Shown one piece after another: positions 46,554 to 55,154 of a stretch of 64,000 nucleotides of DNA. Source of the DNA: Glaciecola nitratireducens FR1064 (GTDB taxonomy: Bacteria; Pseudomonadota; Gammaproteobacteria; Enterobacterales; Alteromonadaceae). The translations under genes and the position numbers were made by a program. Numbering within the stretch: the stretch's first letter is position 1; each line of letters begins with the position of its first letter. Location: the NCBI RefSeq assembly GCF_000226565.1, contig NC_016041.1, positions 186,001 to 250,000 on the forward strand. Direction: 5' to 3'. The notes beneath the pieces are model-generated. The model did no database searches. It saw only the letters and a program-made list of their open reading frames with translations, and was not told the DNA's origin.

Positions 46554-46960
46554 TATAATGATGGAGCATACAGAATTCGACGGTATAAATTAGTGAAGTG
46601 TTCGAGTCACTTTCAACTTGGAATTTATTAGTAGACTCACCGTTATTGCCGTAGACGTGTCATTGCCAAGATTGATATTTTAACACTCAAAAGTGTGATG
46701 CTTTTTTGTTTTTTGTTTGAGCGTTATTTTTTGTACATTTACAATTGACATTCGCATCACGCAATTTCACTGAACGGTAAAATGTAATGTATTTTGCTGC
46801 TTCATCGACTGGTTTTACACTCCTATTTCGATTAATCTACGCAACGGTAGGCAATTCGCGTAAAATCCACCGTAAGGCTTTTAGAACTTACCTTAGACTC
46901 ATTCACGTAGACCTTGTCAAACGTACATTCAAATTTAAAATAAACTATAAGAAAATTATC
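46554..46960. other. Intergenic region before the cyclophilin gene
   Basis: A 407-base gap. A plus-strand frame extends the cyclophilin upstream to 46787, but its residues look random and precede a clear signal peptide, so I treat it as non-coding leader. A weak hairpin (ACACT/AGTGT near 46673) followed by a T-rich stretch might end the ORF6N transcript. Confidence 0.45.
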
Positions 46961-47752
46961 ATGACTTTAAGTAAATCAAAATGCCTTCAAGGCATCCTAT
47001 TTTCACTAGCATTGAGCTTGCCCCTTGCAGCACAGGCTACCGTAGTAGAAGTGCGTACTGATCTCGGTAACTTCCAAATTAATTTATTTGATGAAACCAC
47101 GCCTAAAACAGTACAAAACTTTTTGAGCTACGTTAATTCAGGTCAGTATGCAAACAACGTTGTGCACAGAACGGAAGCCAATTTCGTTATGCAATCGGGT
47201 GGCTTTACCTACAACAATGTTTTTCCGCCAACGTCTTTTCAAACAAGTCCTGCTATTGCCAATGAGCCGGTACTATCTAATGTTCGCGGTACAATTGCGA
47301 TGGCAAAGTTTGGCGGAAATCCAGATAGTGCAACCTCGCAGTGGTTTATTAACGTAAACAATAATGCAAGTAACCTTGATGTACAAAATGGTGGCTTCAC
47401 GGTATTTGGACAGGTATTGGGAGATGGCATGGACGTTGTTGATGCTATTGTTGCTACTACTACCTTCAATTTTGGCGGTGCTTTTCAGAGTCTTCCGTTG
47501 AGAAATTATACGGCAGCTGACGCATCTGCTGGCACTGAACCTACCGATAGTAATCTTATTATTATCAGCGATATCGCAGTAGTAAATGATGCCGTCGTTA
47601 CCAACCCTGATCTGAATCCAGCCCGAAATACTTCGTTGAATGCAGATAATAGCGGTGGTGATTCAGGCGGTGCGATGGGAGTATTTTTGGTTTCTGCGCT
47701 AGCAGTTTTTGCAATCAGACGTCGATTCAAATCAGCGTGGTTACAAAAATAG
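46961..47752 (+). CDS. Exported cyclophilin-type peptidyl-prolyl isomerase with Gly-Gly sorting tail
   Basis: A 263-aa protein. Signal peptide: LQGILFSLALSLPLAAQA. The cyclophilin domain (~28-200) has VRTDLGNFQINLFDE, TVQNFLSYV, VVHRTEANFVMQSGGF, GTIAMAKFGGNPDSATSQWFINVN and GFTVFGQVL. It should speed proline cis-trans isomerisation in the envelope. The C-terminus is unusual: GGDSGGAMGVFLVSALAVFAIRRR is a Gly-rich stretch, a membrane helix and basic residues, the layout of GlyGly-CTERM tails processed by rhombosortase. So the enzyme is probably cleaved and delivered to or past the outer membrane. A strong terminator follows. Confidence 0.9.
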   Translation: MTLSKSKCLQGILFSLALSLPLAAQATVVEVRTDLGNFQINLFDETTPKTVQNFLSYVNSGQYANNVVHRTEANFVMQSGGFTYNNVFPPTSFQTSPAIANEPVLSNVRGTIAMAKFGGNPDSATSQWFINVNNNASNLDVQNGGFTVFGQVLGDGMDVVDAIVATTTFNFGGAFQSLPLRNYTAADASAGTEPTDSNLIIISDIAVVNDAVVTNPDLNPARNTSLNADNSGGDSGGAMGVFLVSALAVFAIRRRFKSAWLQK

Positions 47753-48076
47753 AATACTGAGCGTTATTCAATTATCCAGTGTTGAAGGTAAATTTGGTAT
47801 TGATTGTAATATCAAGTTTGCCTTTTTATTTACCTGCAAAATAGCACTCACTGATGCATTTCTTGACTGATTTTCTTGACTTATAGGGGGCTTATTATCG
47901 CTGAGCTTAAAGGTATAAGAAACCATAAGATTCACCGTCTCGTAGCTTGTATTCGCTTAGTTTGAAGGTATATAAATTAATAGCTAAGTATGTTAACCAA
48001 AGCGGCTGAATGTCGCAATTCTAAAAGGCTTCTGCTAATCTCTCGGCCATAATTAGTTTGATGTAGTCGATAAAAT
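47753..48076. other. Intergenic region after the cyclophilin gene
   Basis: A 324-base gap holding the cyclophilin terminator and the promoter region of the HTH regulator gene. No gene is seen. Confidence 0.5.
47785..47827 (+). terminator. Rho-independent terminator of the cyclophilin gene
   Basis: A 12-bp stem with two G-U pairs (47785-47796 with 47813-47824), an inner short stem and a T run to 47827. It lies 32 bases past the stop. Confidence 0.85.
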
Positions 48077-48649
48077 ATGAAGTCATTCTCGAGTGGGGAA
48101 GTTGCAAAAGTTTGTGATGTTAACCCGCGCACAGTCATTCGTTGGATAGAAGCAAAAAAATTAAAAGCGTTTAAGCTCCCTGGCCGCGGAAACAACCGCG
48201 TTAAGCACAGTGACCTGCTCGATTTTCTAATGCAAAACCAGATCCCCATTCCTTCTGAGCTGATTGTAGAACAAGAGAAATCTTGCTTTATCGTTTCAGT
48301 CGAAAAGCAACTTGTTAAAAATGCGCAAAGAATTGCCAGAAACGCAGGCTTTGTAACTCAAGTTTATCAACATGGTATCGAGTCTGGCGTTGAAATTGCT
48401 CAGCATAAACCGTCTCTCATCATGATCGATAGCCAAACTTCACGTGTGGATATTCCAGCATTAACCGCAGTCATTGAATCAAAACTAGAGTATAAACCAC
48501 ATATCATCATATTTGATGAATTTACTGATAACAGATTGTCTGCGGAGCATGATGCTAAGGTGTTTAAGTTAGCAAAGCCTCTTGATAATTATGCACTTGC
48601 AATGGTGTTAGATTCCATTGTTGAAACTGAACAAGAAACATACGCATAA
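48077..48649 (+). CDS. Excisionase-like HTH regulator with receiver-like domain
   Basis: A 190-aa protein. The first ~55 residues are a MerR/excisionase-type helix-turn-helix (SSGEVAKVCDVNPRTVIRWIEAKKLKAFKLPGRGNNRV). Residues ~70-180 resemble a response-regulator receiver fold (CFIVSVEKQLVKNAQRI, KPSLIMIDSQTS, HIIIFDEFTD, FKLAKPLDNYAL). The usual phospho-acceptor Asp is at IMIDSQ, but the N-terminal acidic pair is missing, so phosphorylation is doubtful. This makes it a likely atypical transcription factor with a pseudo-receiver. No partner kinase lies nearby. Confidence 0.82.
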   Translation: MKSFSSGEVAKVCDVNPRTVIRWIEAKKLKAFKLPGRGNNRVKHSDLLDFLMQNQIPIPSELIVEQEKSCFIVSVEKQLVKNAQRIARNAGFVTQVYQHGIESGVEIAQHKPSLIMIDSQTSRVDIPALTAVIESKLEYKPHIIIFDEFTDNRLSAEHDAKVFKLAKPLDNYALAMVLDSIVETEQETYA

Positions 48650-48674
48650 AAAAAAGGCCTGAGGCCTTTTTTTT
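48648..48674. terminator. Bidirectional terminator between HTH gene and hem operon
   Basis: A nine-bp stem AAAAAGGCC/GGCCTTTTT (48651-48659, 48663-48671) with a three-base loop. There are T runs on both strands, so it can end the plus-strand regulator gene and the minus-strand hem operon. Confidence 0.88.
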
Positions 48675-48764
48675 ATTGTCTGTAACTAGCCAGTCCCATT
48701 TTCATTCTATAGAAAACTCACCATCCTCGAAAAGATACTGCTTAATGTAACGGCAATAAAACGA

Positions 48765-49931
48765 TTATGATGTTAACAAACCTTTATACACATTATTAGC
48801 CTTTTCAAAGGCATTCTGCTTTTCTAACAATCTTGCCAATAAACGTCCATCTTCAGGATTGCTAGCGAGCTCTAGGGCTTTCCTCACAGCTTTCTCGGCA
48901 AGTACATAGTCCCCACTGTTGTAGGCCATGTGAGCAAGCACAGAATAAAGCGCTGCGTTGTCTGGATCAGCTTTTATCCAACTCTCTATTAGCCGCATAG
49001 CGTGAATCGGTGCCGGGTGCTTCAGTTGTTTGAACAAACCGTGAAACGCAGGATGTCTGGATTTTTTTGCAAGTTCAACCAAGATAGGCTCGGCGTCTTT
49101 AGACAAGCCTTGATCGATAAGTAACTGTACGTACACAATTTGGTTTGCAATGTCTTTTTTCGCTGCGCGAGGAAGTGATTCCCACTTCTCTTTTAACGCA
49201 TTTGCGCCTTGCTTACTGGCTATTTCAGCGAACTCACCTTGTACTGCCTGCTGAGCCCACTGTACATAGTCATCACCCAAAGCCTTTTTGTGATCACTGA
49301 GTTTTTCTTTTACCAAAGTCCATTTACCCAGTGCTGCTAGCACTGACAGCCATAACCTAACGACGACAGCCTGCTGCTGAGCCTTGGCATCAATACTTTC
49401 TAACACTATTTCAGCTTGTTTGAATTGATGTTGCTGAATAAACCAAGCTGCCTGCTGTATTTTTGCAGACGCTTCGGATTCAGGAAAGGTTTCGGCAATA
49501 CTTAACAGGTTTTCAACGTTCCGACCATTGTTCACGCGTCTATCAATGTCTGCGGCTAACATGTAGTTGGCGCCATCGAAATCGCCTGGGAAGGTTTTGT
49601 TAACGTACTTCTGCGCGCTTTCATAGTCACCAATCGTGCAGGCGCTGATTGCATTAAAGAAAGCCTTGCTCTGCTTCCTTCTGGATAAAACACCAAACCA
49701 ATTGCGTGACCCGGAAATCATTCTAATGATGCGCTTGATTGCCCACCACAAAATAACCAGAACCACGAATCCGATGAGCAAACTGATGACAGCGCTCACA
49801 ACCGTCATTTGAATGCGCCAATCGCCCATGGCAATGAAAATACGGCCCTTTTCGCCAATAGCAGCATGGCCAAACAACAATCCACCAAAAAATAGCAAGA
49901 GTAAGAAAATATAGAGCAGTAGTTTTCTCAT
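48765..49931 (-). CDS. hemY: Heme biosynthesis-associated TPR protein HemY
   Basis: A 388-aa inner membrane protein: two helices near residues 1-22 and 40-65, then a TPR domain. The HemY_N region shows AIGEKGRIFIAMGDWRIQMTVV, and the C-terminal repeats include AALYSVLAHMAYNSGDYVLAEKAV and LLARLLEKQNAFEKANNVY. Genetic linkage to heme genes gave it its name; its exact role is not known, and it is unrelated to protoporphyrinogen oxidase. It overlaps hemX by four bases (ATGA), so both are co-translated. The bidirectional hairpin ends the operon. Confidence 0.94.
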   Translation of the reverse strand: MRKLLLYIFLLLLFFGGLLFGHAAIGEKGRIFIAMGDWRIQMTVVSAVISLLIGFVVLVILWWAIKRIIRMISGSRNWFGVLSRRKQSKAFFNAISACTIGDYESAQKYVNKTFPGDFDGANYMLAADIDRRVNNGRNVENLLSIAETFPESEASAKIQQAAWFIQQHQFKQAEIVLESIDAKAQQQAVVVRLWLSVLAALGKWTLVKEKLSDHKKALGDDYVQWAQQAVQGEFAEIASKQGANALKEKWESLPRAAKKDIANQIVYVQLLIDQGLSKDAEPILVELAKKSRHPAFHGLFKQLKHPAPIHAMRLIESWIKADPDNAALYSVLAHMAYNSGDYVLAEKAVRKALELASNPEDGRLLARLLEKQNAFEKANNVYKGLLTS

Positions 49932-51124
49932 AGTGCACCTTCGCCGGTGTCATTTTTAAACACACTTTGAACGCGCTGCTCAATGACATCTTTCAGAGCA
50001 TTAGCTGATTTCAACTGACGCGGATAGTCTTTAGCGATAGTCGTATTTTGAAGCTGCTGTAAAGCGTCTGCAAATTGCTTAACATTATTGTCGTCTAATT
50101 GAAAATGTTCGACTACGAGCGCTGTGGCTTGCTGCAGAGCGTTCATGTACAGCGCCTCTTGTTCATCTAGCGCAGCACTTTTAGCTTGTGATAAAGCGAG
50201 TTTAAGTTGCTCCGTGATCAGCCAGCGTTGTTTAGTTGAGAGGTAGGGGAGGACAGGTTTTTCACTGGTTTCTATCTGGATGAAGTCATCAACTAATGAG
50301 TCCCACGTTTTGCTTAAATTAGAGCGCCAATCACCAATATTTTCGCTGAGTTCGTTTTGTGCTTTGTTCTCTTCTATTTCAGGTATTTTGAGTGCATTCA
50401 GCGGCAGGTTATTAACCTGTGGGATCATGCCCGATAATGCCAATGCTATCGAATTAATAGCAACAGGGTTTACTTGATGTAAAGCTTGAATATCCTCTGC
50501 GATGAGTTTGCGCACCGGAAACAATGATGGGTCACCTATATCTTCTAGTCTTGAATCCGCAGCTTGCATCATCAACATCGCAGTACTAACATCGTTCTCT
50601 AACCACAGTTTGCGACCCGCAATGCGCACCAAGTAGTCAGCTTCTGCCAATAACCAATCTGCCGGGCGTCGGCCTGAAAGGTCGGCAACGCGAGACTGCA
50701 GGGCTTTGTTTTCATTCGCATTTTGCAGTATCTGTTCGAGTAAGCCGTCAACGTTATTACTGAGTGTTTGGTTTTGTTGGGTCAAGTCATTATTTATTTT
50801 CGCCAATTCATCCTGAGATGCAGATACAGCTGAATTTAATTTAGCAATGACAGAATCGATACTAGATAATTTAGCTTCAATTTTATCCCCAGTGTCTGTT
50901 TCGTTGGTTTGATTTTGCTGCCATTGATACCACGTCCACCCCGCGGCTGCGCAAATCCCGATAATGAGCAAAAAGTTAAAGATACTGAACAACCAAAGTC
51001 CACCTGTTTTTACTTTCTTGGGTGTTGTGTCTGCATCAGATTCGATGACAACACCGTCTTCTATTAACTTCTCGGTGTTGTCCAATGCAGTATTATTTGA
51101 ATTGGTCGGTTCTTTGTCACTCAT
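49928..51124 (-). CDS. hemX: HemX-family membrane protein
   Basis: A 398-aa protein with a cytoplasmic acidic N-terminus, one membrane helix (~50-70, GLWLFSIFNFLLIIGICAAAGW) and a coiled-coil periplasmic part (~75-160: SVIAKLNSAVSASQDEL, QQNQTLSNNV). The HemX core follows (RRPADWLLAEADYLVRIAGRKLWLENDVSTAMLMMQ). HemX was once called a uroporphyrinogen methyltransferase, but no SAM-binding motif is visible here. The ATG at 51124 follows AAAGGATC and lies 16 bases after hemD. The function is probably structural or regulatory (inference). Confidence 0.93.
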   Translation of the reverse strand: MSDKEPTNSNNTALDNTEKLIEDGVVIESDADTTPKKVKTGGLWLFSIFNFLLIIGICAAAGWTWYQWQQNQTNETDTGDKIEAKLSSIDSVIAKLNSAVSASQDELAKINNDLTQQNQTLSNNVDGLLEQILQNANENKALQSRVADLSGRRPADWLLAEADYLVRIAGRKLWLENDVSTAMLMMQAADSRLEDIGDPSLFPVRKLIAEDIQALHQVNPVAINSIALALSGMIPQVNNLPLNALKIPEIEENKAQNELSENIGDWRSNLSKTWDSLVDDFIQIETSEKPVLPYLSTKQRWLITEQLKLALSQAKSAALDEQEALYMNALQQATALVVEHFQLDDNNVKQFADALQQLQNTTIAKDYPRQLKSANALKDVIEQRVQSVFKNDTGEGAL

Positions 51125-51140
51125 GTTGTGATCCTTTAAC

Positions 51141-51890
51141 TTATTTAGCGGCAGCAATCAGGTGGCTGTCGGTAGCACCATTACTGGTGACAATGTTACT
51201 AGCGCCTAGTGCGCTCAGATGTTGCTTTAATCGCTTACTTACTACAATCCATTGACGCGTGTTCAGCCAGCGAGGTTCAAACCAATTGTAAGCGGCATCA
51301 ATAATTTCTGTGCTTGTTGCGATAATACAATGAATGGCTTCAGCCTCAAAGTGCTTAGTATAATAAGGCTGCTTTAACAGAACTCGTTCATATAAATCGA
51401 GTTCTGCAACGGTAAAGCCATTTGCGGTGAGCGTTTCGTTAATGAGCTGTCTTCCCCCTCGGCCTTTAAGTATAGCAACATTCGCCTTGTTGAGTTTTAG
51501 TTGCGCAATGCAAGCCAAAATCCCTTCGGAATCTGATGGTTTGGCCTGTAAAACTCGGGAATGTTGAGTCAGAAGTCTCTTGGCTGTGCTCGCGCCAACG
51601 GCAATGAATGTGAGATTTGATATTTTGTTTTGCGATTCACTCGGCTGTGTTGCGTCATGCCCAGCTTCTGATTGGTTTTGCGTAATGGCTTCAACATACA
51701 GATCAGCAGCTACAGTGCTGGTAACCACAACAAGGTCTGGATTGAGCGCAGATAAATTTGGCAGCAGCGCGGAAGCATTTGGCAAGGCAATAGTATCAAT
51801 TAAGCCGCAACCAATCGCCGGTAATCCAACTTCCTCAAAACAAGCAACTGAATCGCTTAATTTAGATTTTGGACGCAGTATCAAATACAT
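51141..51890 (-). CDS. hemD: Uroporphyrinogen-III synthase
   Basis: A 249-aa HemD protein. The sequence is weakly conserved in this family, but the typical elements occur: YLILRPKSKL at the start, FIAVGASTAKRL in the middle, LKGRGGRQLINETL, and the C-terminal segment containing VVSKRLKQHLSALGASNIVTSNGATDSHLIAA. It cyclises hydroxymethylbilane to uroporphyrinogen III. It follows hemC with a gap of about 150 bases and precedes hemX, the usual gammaproteobacterial order. Confidence 0.92.
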   Translation of the reverse strand: MYLILRPKSKLSDSVACFEEVGLPAIGCGLIDTIALPNASALLPNLSALNPDLVVVTSTVAADLYVEAITQNQSEAGHDATQPSESQNKISNLTFIAVGASTAKRLLTQHSRVLQAKPSDSEGILACIAQLKLNKANVAILKGRGGRQLINETLTANGFTVAELDLYERVLLKQPYYTKHFEAEAIHCIIATSTEIIDAAYNWFEPRWLNTRQWIVVSKRLKQHLSALGASNIVTSNGATDSHLIAAAK

Positions 51891-52041
51891 ATTTTGTTAT
51901 CGCCTCTTTCTATGTAAGTGGCCTTCGGGTCTTCAAACAAGCCGATTTGATGTTTGGATTTAATGTTTCGATAACAAGTGCTTGATTCAAACAATTAATG
52001 TCGCGTTTCTATCCTTAAAAACATCATTTACCGGGTTTCGT

Positions 52042-52995
52042 TTAATCGTTGCCCAATGAGTCCAGTATTTCTCTAGCACCTTTTGTTAGCAACTCGTTCG
52101 CAACCGCTTGCCCAATCTTTTCTGCATCAATTAAAGGGCCCTCAACCTGTGACTTCAGCATAGTTTTACCGTCTGGCGTGCCAACGAGTCCGCGCAATAA
52201 CAACAAATTACCATTAATCACGGCATAACTTCCAATTGGTACTTGGCAACCACCTTCTAATTTTGCGTTCATTGCGCGCTCGGCTTTTACGCGTGTTGCG
52301 GTCGCTGTATGATTAAGCGCAGCAACCAATTCAATTAACTCAGCGTCGTCATTACGACATTCAATACCCACAGCGCCTTGCCCAACTGCGGGAAGACTGA
52401 GGTCAGCACTCACTTCTTGCTTAATGCGATCTCGCATGCCTAAACGTATTAAGCCTGCCGCCGCTAAAATAATCGCGTCGTATTGGCCAGCATCAAGTTT
52501 TGCTAGTCGTGTGTTAACGTTGCCACGTAAATCTTTAATCACCAGGTCATCGCGAAATGCGCGCAGCTGACACTGTCGGCGCAAACTTGAGGTGCCAACA
52601 ACCGCGCCTTGCGGTAATGCTTCGATTGATTCAAAACTATTAGAAACAAATGCGTCGAACGGATTTTCACGTTCGCAGATTGCGTGCAAACCAAAGCCAT
52701 CCGGAAAGGCAACAGGTATATCCTTCATGGAATGCACGGCGATGTCGGCTTCACCATTTTGCATCGCAATTTCGAGCTCTTTGATAAATAAACCTTTACC
52801 GCCAATTTTTGCTAAAGGCGTATCCAAAATACGGTCACCCTGTGTCGACATTGGCAAAAGTTCAACCGATAAGTCGGGATGATGCTTGAGCAATTCAGCT
52901 TGGACATATTTAGCCTGCCACATAGCAAGGTCACTTTTTCTAGTAGCAATTCGAATAACGCGTTGTGCAGGTTTGGTAGTGCTCATATTACTCAT
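52042..52995 (-). CDS. hemC: Porphobilinogen deaminase (hydroxymethylbilane synthase)
   Basis: A 317-aa enzyme. Clear motifs are [77 protein letters not shown] and the cofactor cysteine in [10 protein letters not shown] that holds dipyrromethane. It joins four porphobilinogen units to hydroxymethylbilane. The start at 52995 (or 52986) is preferred; a longer frame to 53064 would overlap the upstream esterase gene, which ends at 53010. Heme genes hemD, hemX and hemY follow on the same strand. Confidence 0.96.
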   Translation of the reverse strand: MSNMSTTKPAQRVIRIATRKSDLAMWQAKYVQAELLKHHPDLSVELLPMSTQGDRILDTPLAKIGGKGLFIKELEIAMQNGEADIAVHSMKDIPVAFPDGFGLHAICERENPFDAFVSNSFESIEALPQGAVVGTSSLRRQCQLRAFRDDLVIKDLRGNVNTRLAKLDAGQYDAIILAAAGLIRLGMRDRIKQEVSADLSLPAVGQGAVGIECRNDDAELIELVAALNHTATATRVKAERAMNAKLEGGCQVPIGSYAVINGNLLLLRGLVGTPDGKTMLKSQVEGPLIDAEKIGQAVANELLTKGAREILDSLGND

Positions 52996-53009
52996 CTGTT
53001 GTATTTGGT

Positions 53010-53681
53010 TTAAGCCAGTTTTGCTTGGATAAAGGCTGAAATGTCGACAATCTCTGGCATGCATACATTATGCTGCATCATATATTCTTTCCATTCAACG
53101 TTGTAGCCGTTCTCTCTCATTGTTTGAAATGCTGCATTGCCAAGGAACAAAGGTACCACTTCATCTTGTTGGCCGTGAGCAAACAATACGGGCGTGTTCT
53201 GATTTTCAGCTGATTTTTCAGCGCTTAGAGTTTGTGGCGCACACATATATGTGCTTAACGCGACAATGCCAGCCAGCGGCTGTGTAAATCTCGCCCCTAG
53301 GTGCAGTGCAATTACGCCCCCTTGCGAAAATCCAATCAGCATAATTTTTCTTGAATCAATGCCTGATGCTATTTCAGCATGGATCAGTTGCTCAATGCGT
53401 TGCGATGAATCAATAACACCTGAAAGATCTGCGCGTGATTCCATATCCATCGACTTTATGTCATACCATGCACGCATTTCCATGCCGTTATTAATGGTCA
53501 CTGGACGAATTGGCGCATGTGGAAAAATAAATTTAACACCTAATTCATCGGGTAGCTTTAGTTCAGGTGCGATAGGCGCAAAACCATTCCCTGAATCACC
53601 TAAGCCGTGCAGCCAGATGATTGTCGCTTTGTGCTCGCCTTTTGGCTGAATTTGAACGCTAGGCAATAATTCTTGTGTCAT
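53010..53681 (-). CDS. Carboxylesterase/acyl-protein thioesterase-like hydrolase
   Basis: A 223-aa alpha/beta hydrolase of the phospholipase/carboxylesterase family. It has [14 protein letters not shown] (oxyanion region), [16 protein letters not shown] (nucleophile Ser), HGQQDEVVP (Asp), and the catalytic His in [11 protein letters not shown]. Members hydrolyse short-chain esters or acyl-thioester bonds in the cytoplasm. It ends 14 bases before hemC on the same strand, so it may be co-transcribed with the heme genes, although no functional link is known. Confidence 0.92.
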   Translation of the reverse strand: MTQELLPSVQIQPKGEHKATIIWLHGLGDSGNGFAPIAPELKLPDELGVKFIFPHAPIRPVTINNGMEMRAWYDIKSMDMESRADLSGVIDSSQRIEQLIHAEIASGIDSRKIMLIGFSQGGVIALHLGARFTQPLAGIVALSTYMCAPQTLSAEKSAENQNTPVLFAHGQQDEVVPLFLGNAAFQTMRENGYNVEWKEYMMQHNVCMPEIVDISAFIQAKLA

Positions 53682-53900
53682 TGTTTTATCCTTGCTTGTT
53701 TAGTTTTAAAGGTTCGCATTCATAGCGTATATCGACTTTACAGTCGTTTGAGGCCTCTCCACTTGAAATAAAAAGGGTATCTATTATTTCATGGCATTCA
53801 GCATCTTTCACTATAGGTTTTCCAATTTACACACTTTACTTATGCATATGCTACCATTGTTAATTATCGCAACACTATCAATTAGCAAAAATTCCTAACT

Positions 53901-54596
53901 ATGAGCAAAATCAAGTCCGAGAACACGCCCGAAATCACTCCGAATGATATGTCTGAAATGTTCGCTAAACCATTAGGCAATCTTTTTATCGTTGCTGCGC
54001 CCTCAGGTGCAGGTAAGTCAACGTTAATTAAAGAAATTTTGAGTAAGTCTACCGATGAGCAACGCATGCAACTATCGGTCTCACACACCACACGCGCACC
54101 TCGCAAGGGGGAGCACAATGGTGTTGAATATCACTTTGTCGATCACGCTGAATTTAAGAGCATGATTGGTCAAGACGCTTTTTATGAATATGCTGAGGTT
54201 TTTGGCAATTATTACGGCACGTCTAAAGCTGCTATTAGCGATAAGCTCCAGCAAGGTATTGACGTGTTTTTGGACATTGACTGGCAGGGTGCGCGTCAGG
54301 TTAAGGTACAAAATCCATCTGTGATAAGTATCTTTATTGTGCCGCCTTCAGTTGAAGCCCTACAGGCAAGATTATCTGGTCGCGGACAGGATTCTGAAGA
54401 GATCATTGCAAAACGGATGGCTGAGGCAAAATCAGAAATTTCACATTACAACGAATTTGATTATGTGATTGTTAATGACCAACTAGAAACGGCGCACAAA
54501 GAGTTTGAAGCGATTGTTATGACGCAACGTTTGAACTTGAGTAAGCAAAAAGTAAGGCATAAAGCCCTTTTTGCTGAGTTGTTGGCCACTAAATAA
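53901..54596 (+). CDS. gmk: Guanylate kinase
   Basis: A 231-aa guanylate kinase. The P-loop reads [14 protein letters not shown], followed by [32 protein letters not shown] and [14 protein letters not shown]. It phosphorylates GMP to GDP with ATP. It is about 20 residues longer than most at the N-terminus; an ATG at 53949 ([13 protein letters not shown]) gives the usual length and may be the real start. No strong SD is visible for either. It is divergent from the esterase-hem transcript and heads the gmk-rpoZ-spoT block. Confidence 0.96.
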   Translation: MSKIKSENTPEITPNDMSEMFAKPLGNLFIVAAPSGAGKSTLIKEILSKSTDEQRMQLSVSHTTRAPRKGEHNGVEYHFVDHAEFKSMIGQDAFYEYAEVFGNYYGTSKAAISDKLQQGIDVFLDIDWQGARQVKVQNPSVISIFIVPPSVEALQARLSGRGQDSEEIIAKRMAEAKSEISHYNEFDYVIVNDQLETAHKEFEAIVMTQRLNLSKQKVRHKALFAELLATK

Positions 54597-54701
54597 CAAA
54601 ATTGCTAGCGAAGTAAACTAATTAACTATGCTTTAGCGTTATTATGCAGTATACTTCGCGACCATTTTTTGAAACACCTATTGATTTTATCGGAGCACCG
54701 C

Positions 54702-54974
54702 ATGGCACGTGTAACAGTTGAAGACGCCGTAAACCAAATTGGCAACAGATTCGATTTAGTATTAGTTGCAGCCCGTCGCGCGAGACAAATTGCCACAGAA
54801 GGCAAAACGCCATTAGTCGATATGGGCAACGATAAGCCAACAGTAGTCGCTCTTCGTGAGATTGAGCTAGGTTTGGTTACTGCTAAAACAGTAGAACAAT
54901 CAGACTTGCATGACCAGCGTGAACAAGAAGCAGCAGAGTTTGCTTCAGTAGCGAGCATTCTTTCTGACAACTAG
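54702..54974 (+). CDS. rpoZ: RNA polymerase omega subunit
   Basis: A 90-aa omega subunit: [54 protein letters not shown]. It aids assembly of RNA polymerase and forms part of a ppGpp binding site with beta-prime. The ATG at 54702 follows CGGAG and matches the known start; a frame to 54669 is extra. A stable terminator lies after it, so spoT may depend on readthrough or on its own promoter. Confidence 0.97.
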   Translation: MARVTVEDAVNQIGNRFDLVLVAARRARQIATEGKTPLVDMGNDKPTVVALREIELGLVTAKTVEQSDLHDQREQEAAEFASVASILSDN

Positions 54975-55059
54975 AAATTAAAAGCGGCATCAACGTGCTC
55001 TCGGCATGTTAAATTGAAGCTTTAATTCAGTTTTTTAGCTGAAAGTGCAAAATTAATAT

Positions 55060-55086
55060 AAAACGTCGATGAAAATCGGCGTTTTT
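55060..55086 (+). terminator. Terminator with GAAA tetraloop between rpoZ and spoT
   Basis: An 11-bp stem with one G-U pair (55060-55070 with 55075-55085), a GAAA tetraloop and a short T run. It lies 85 bases past rpoZ and 69 bases before spoT. Confidence 0.85.
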
Positions 55087-55154
55087 GCGTTTGCAAAGCT
55101 TGAAAATAACCGTATTCTAAACCATTGGTTCCTAAAATTTCTTAATTATCATCT

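Noticed and set aside
46787-46960. Extended N-terminus of the cyclophilin
   Set aside because: The extra 58 residues are basic and non-conserved in appearance and would bury the signal peptide that starts at 46961.
49928-51124. HemX as uroporphyrinogen-III C-methyltransferase
   Set aside because: No SAM-binding or CobA-type motif is present; only a membrane helix, coiled coil and the HemX core.
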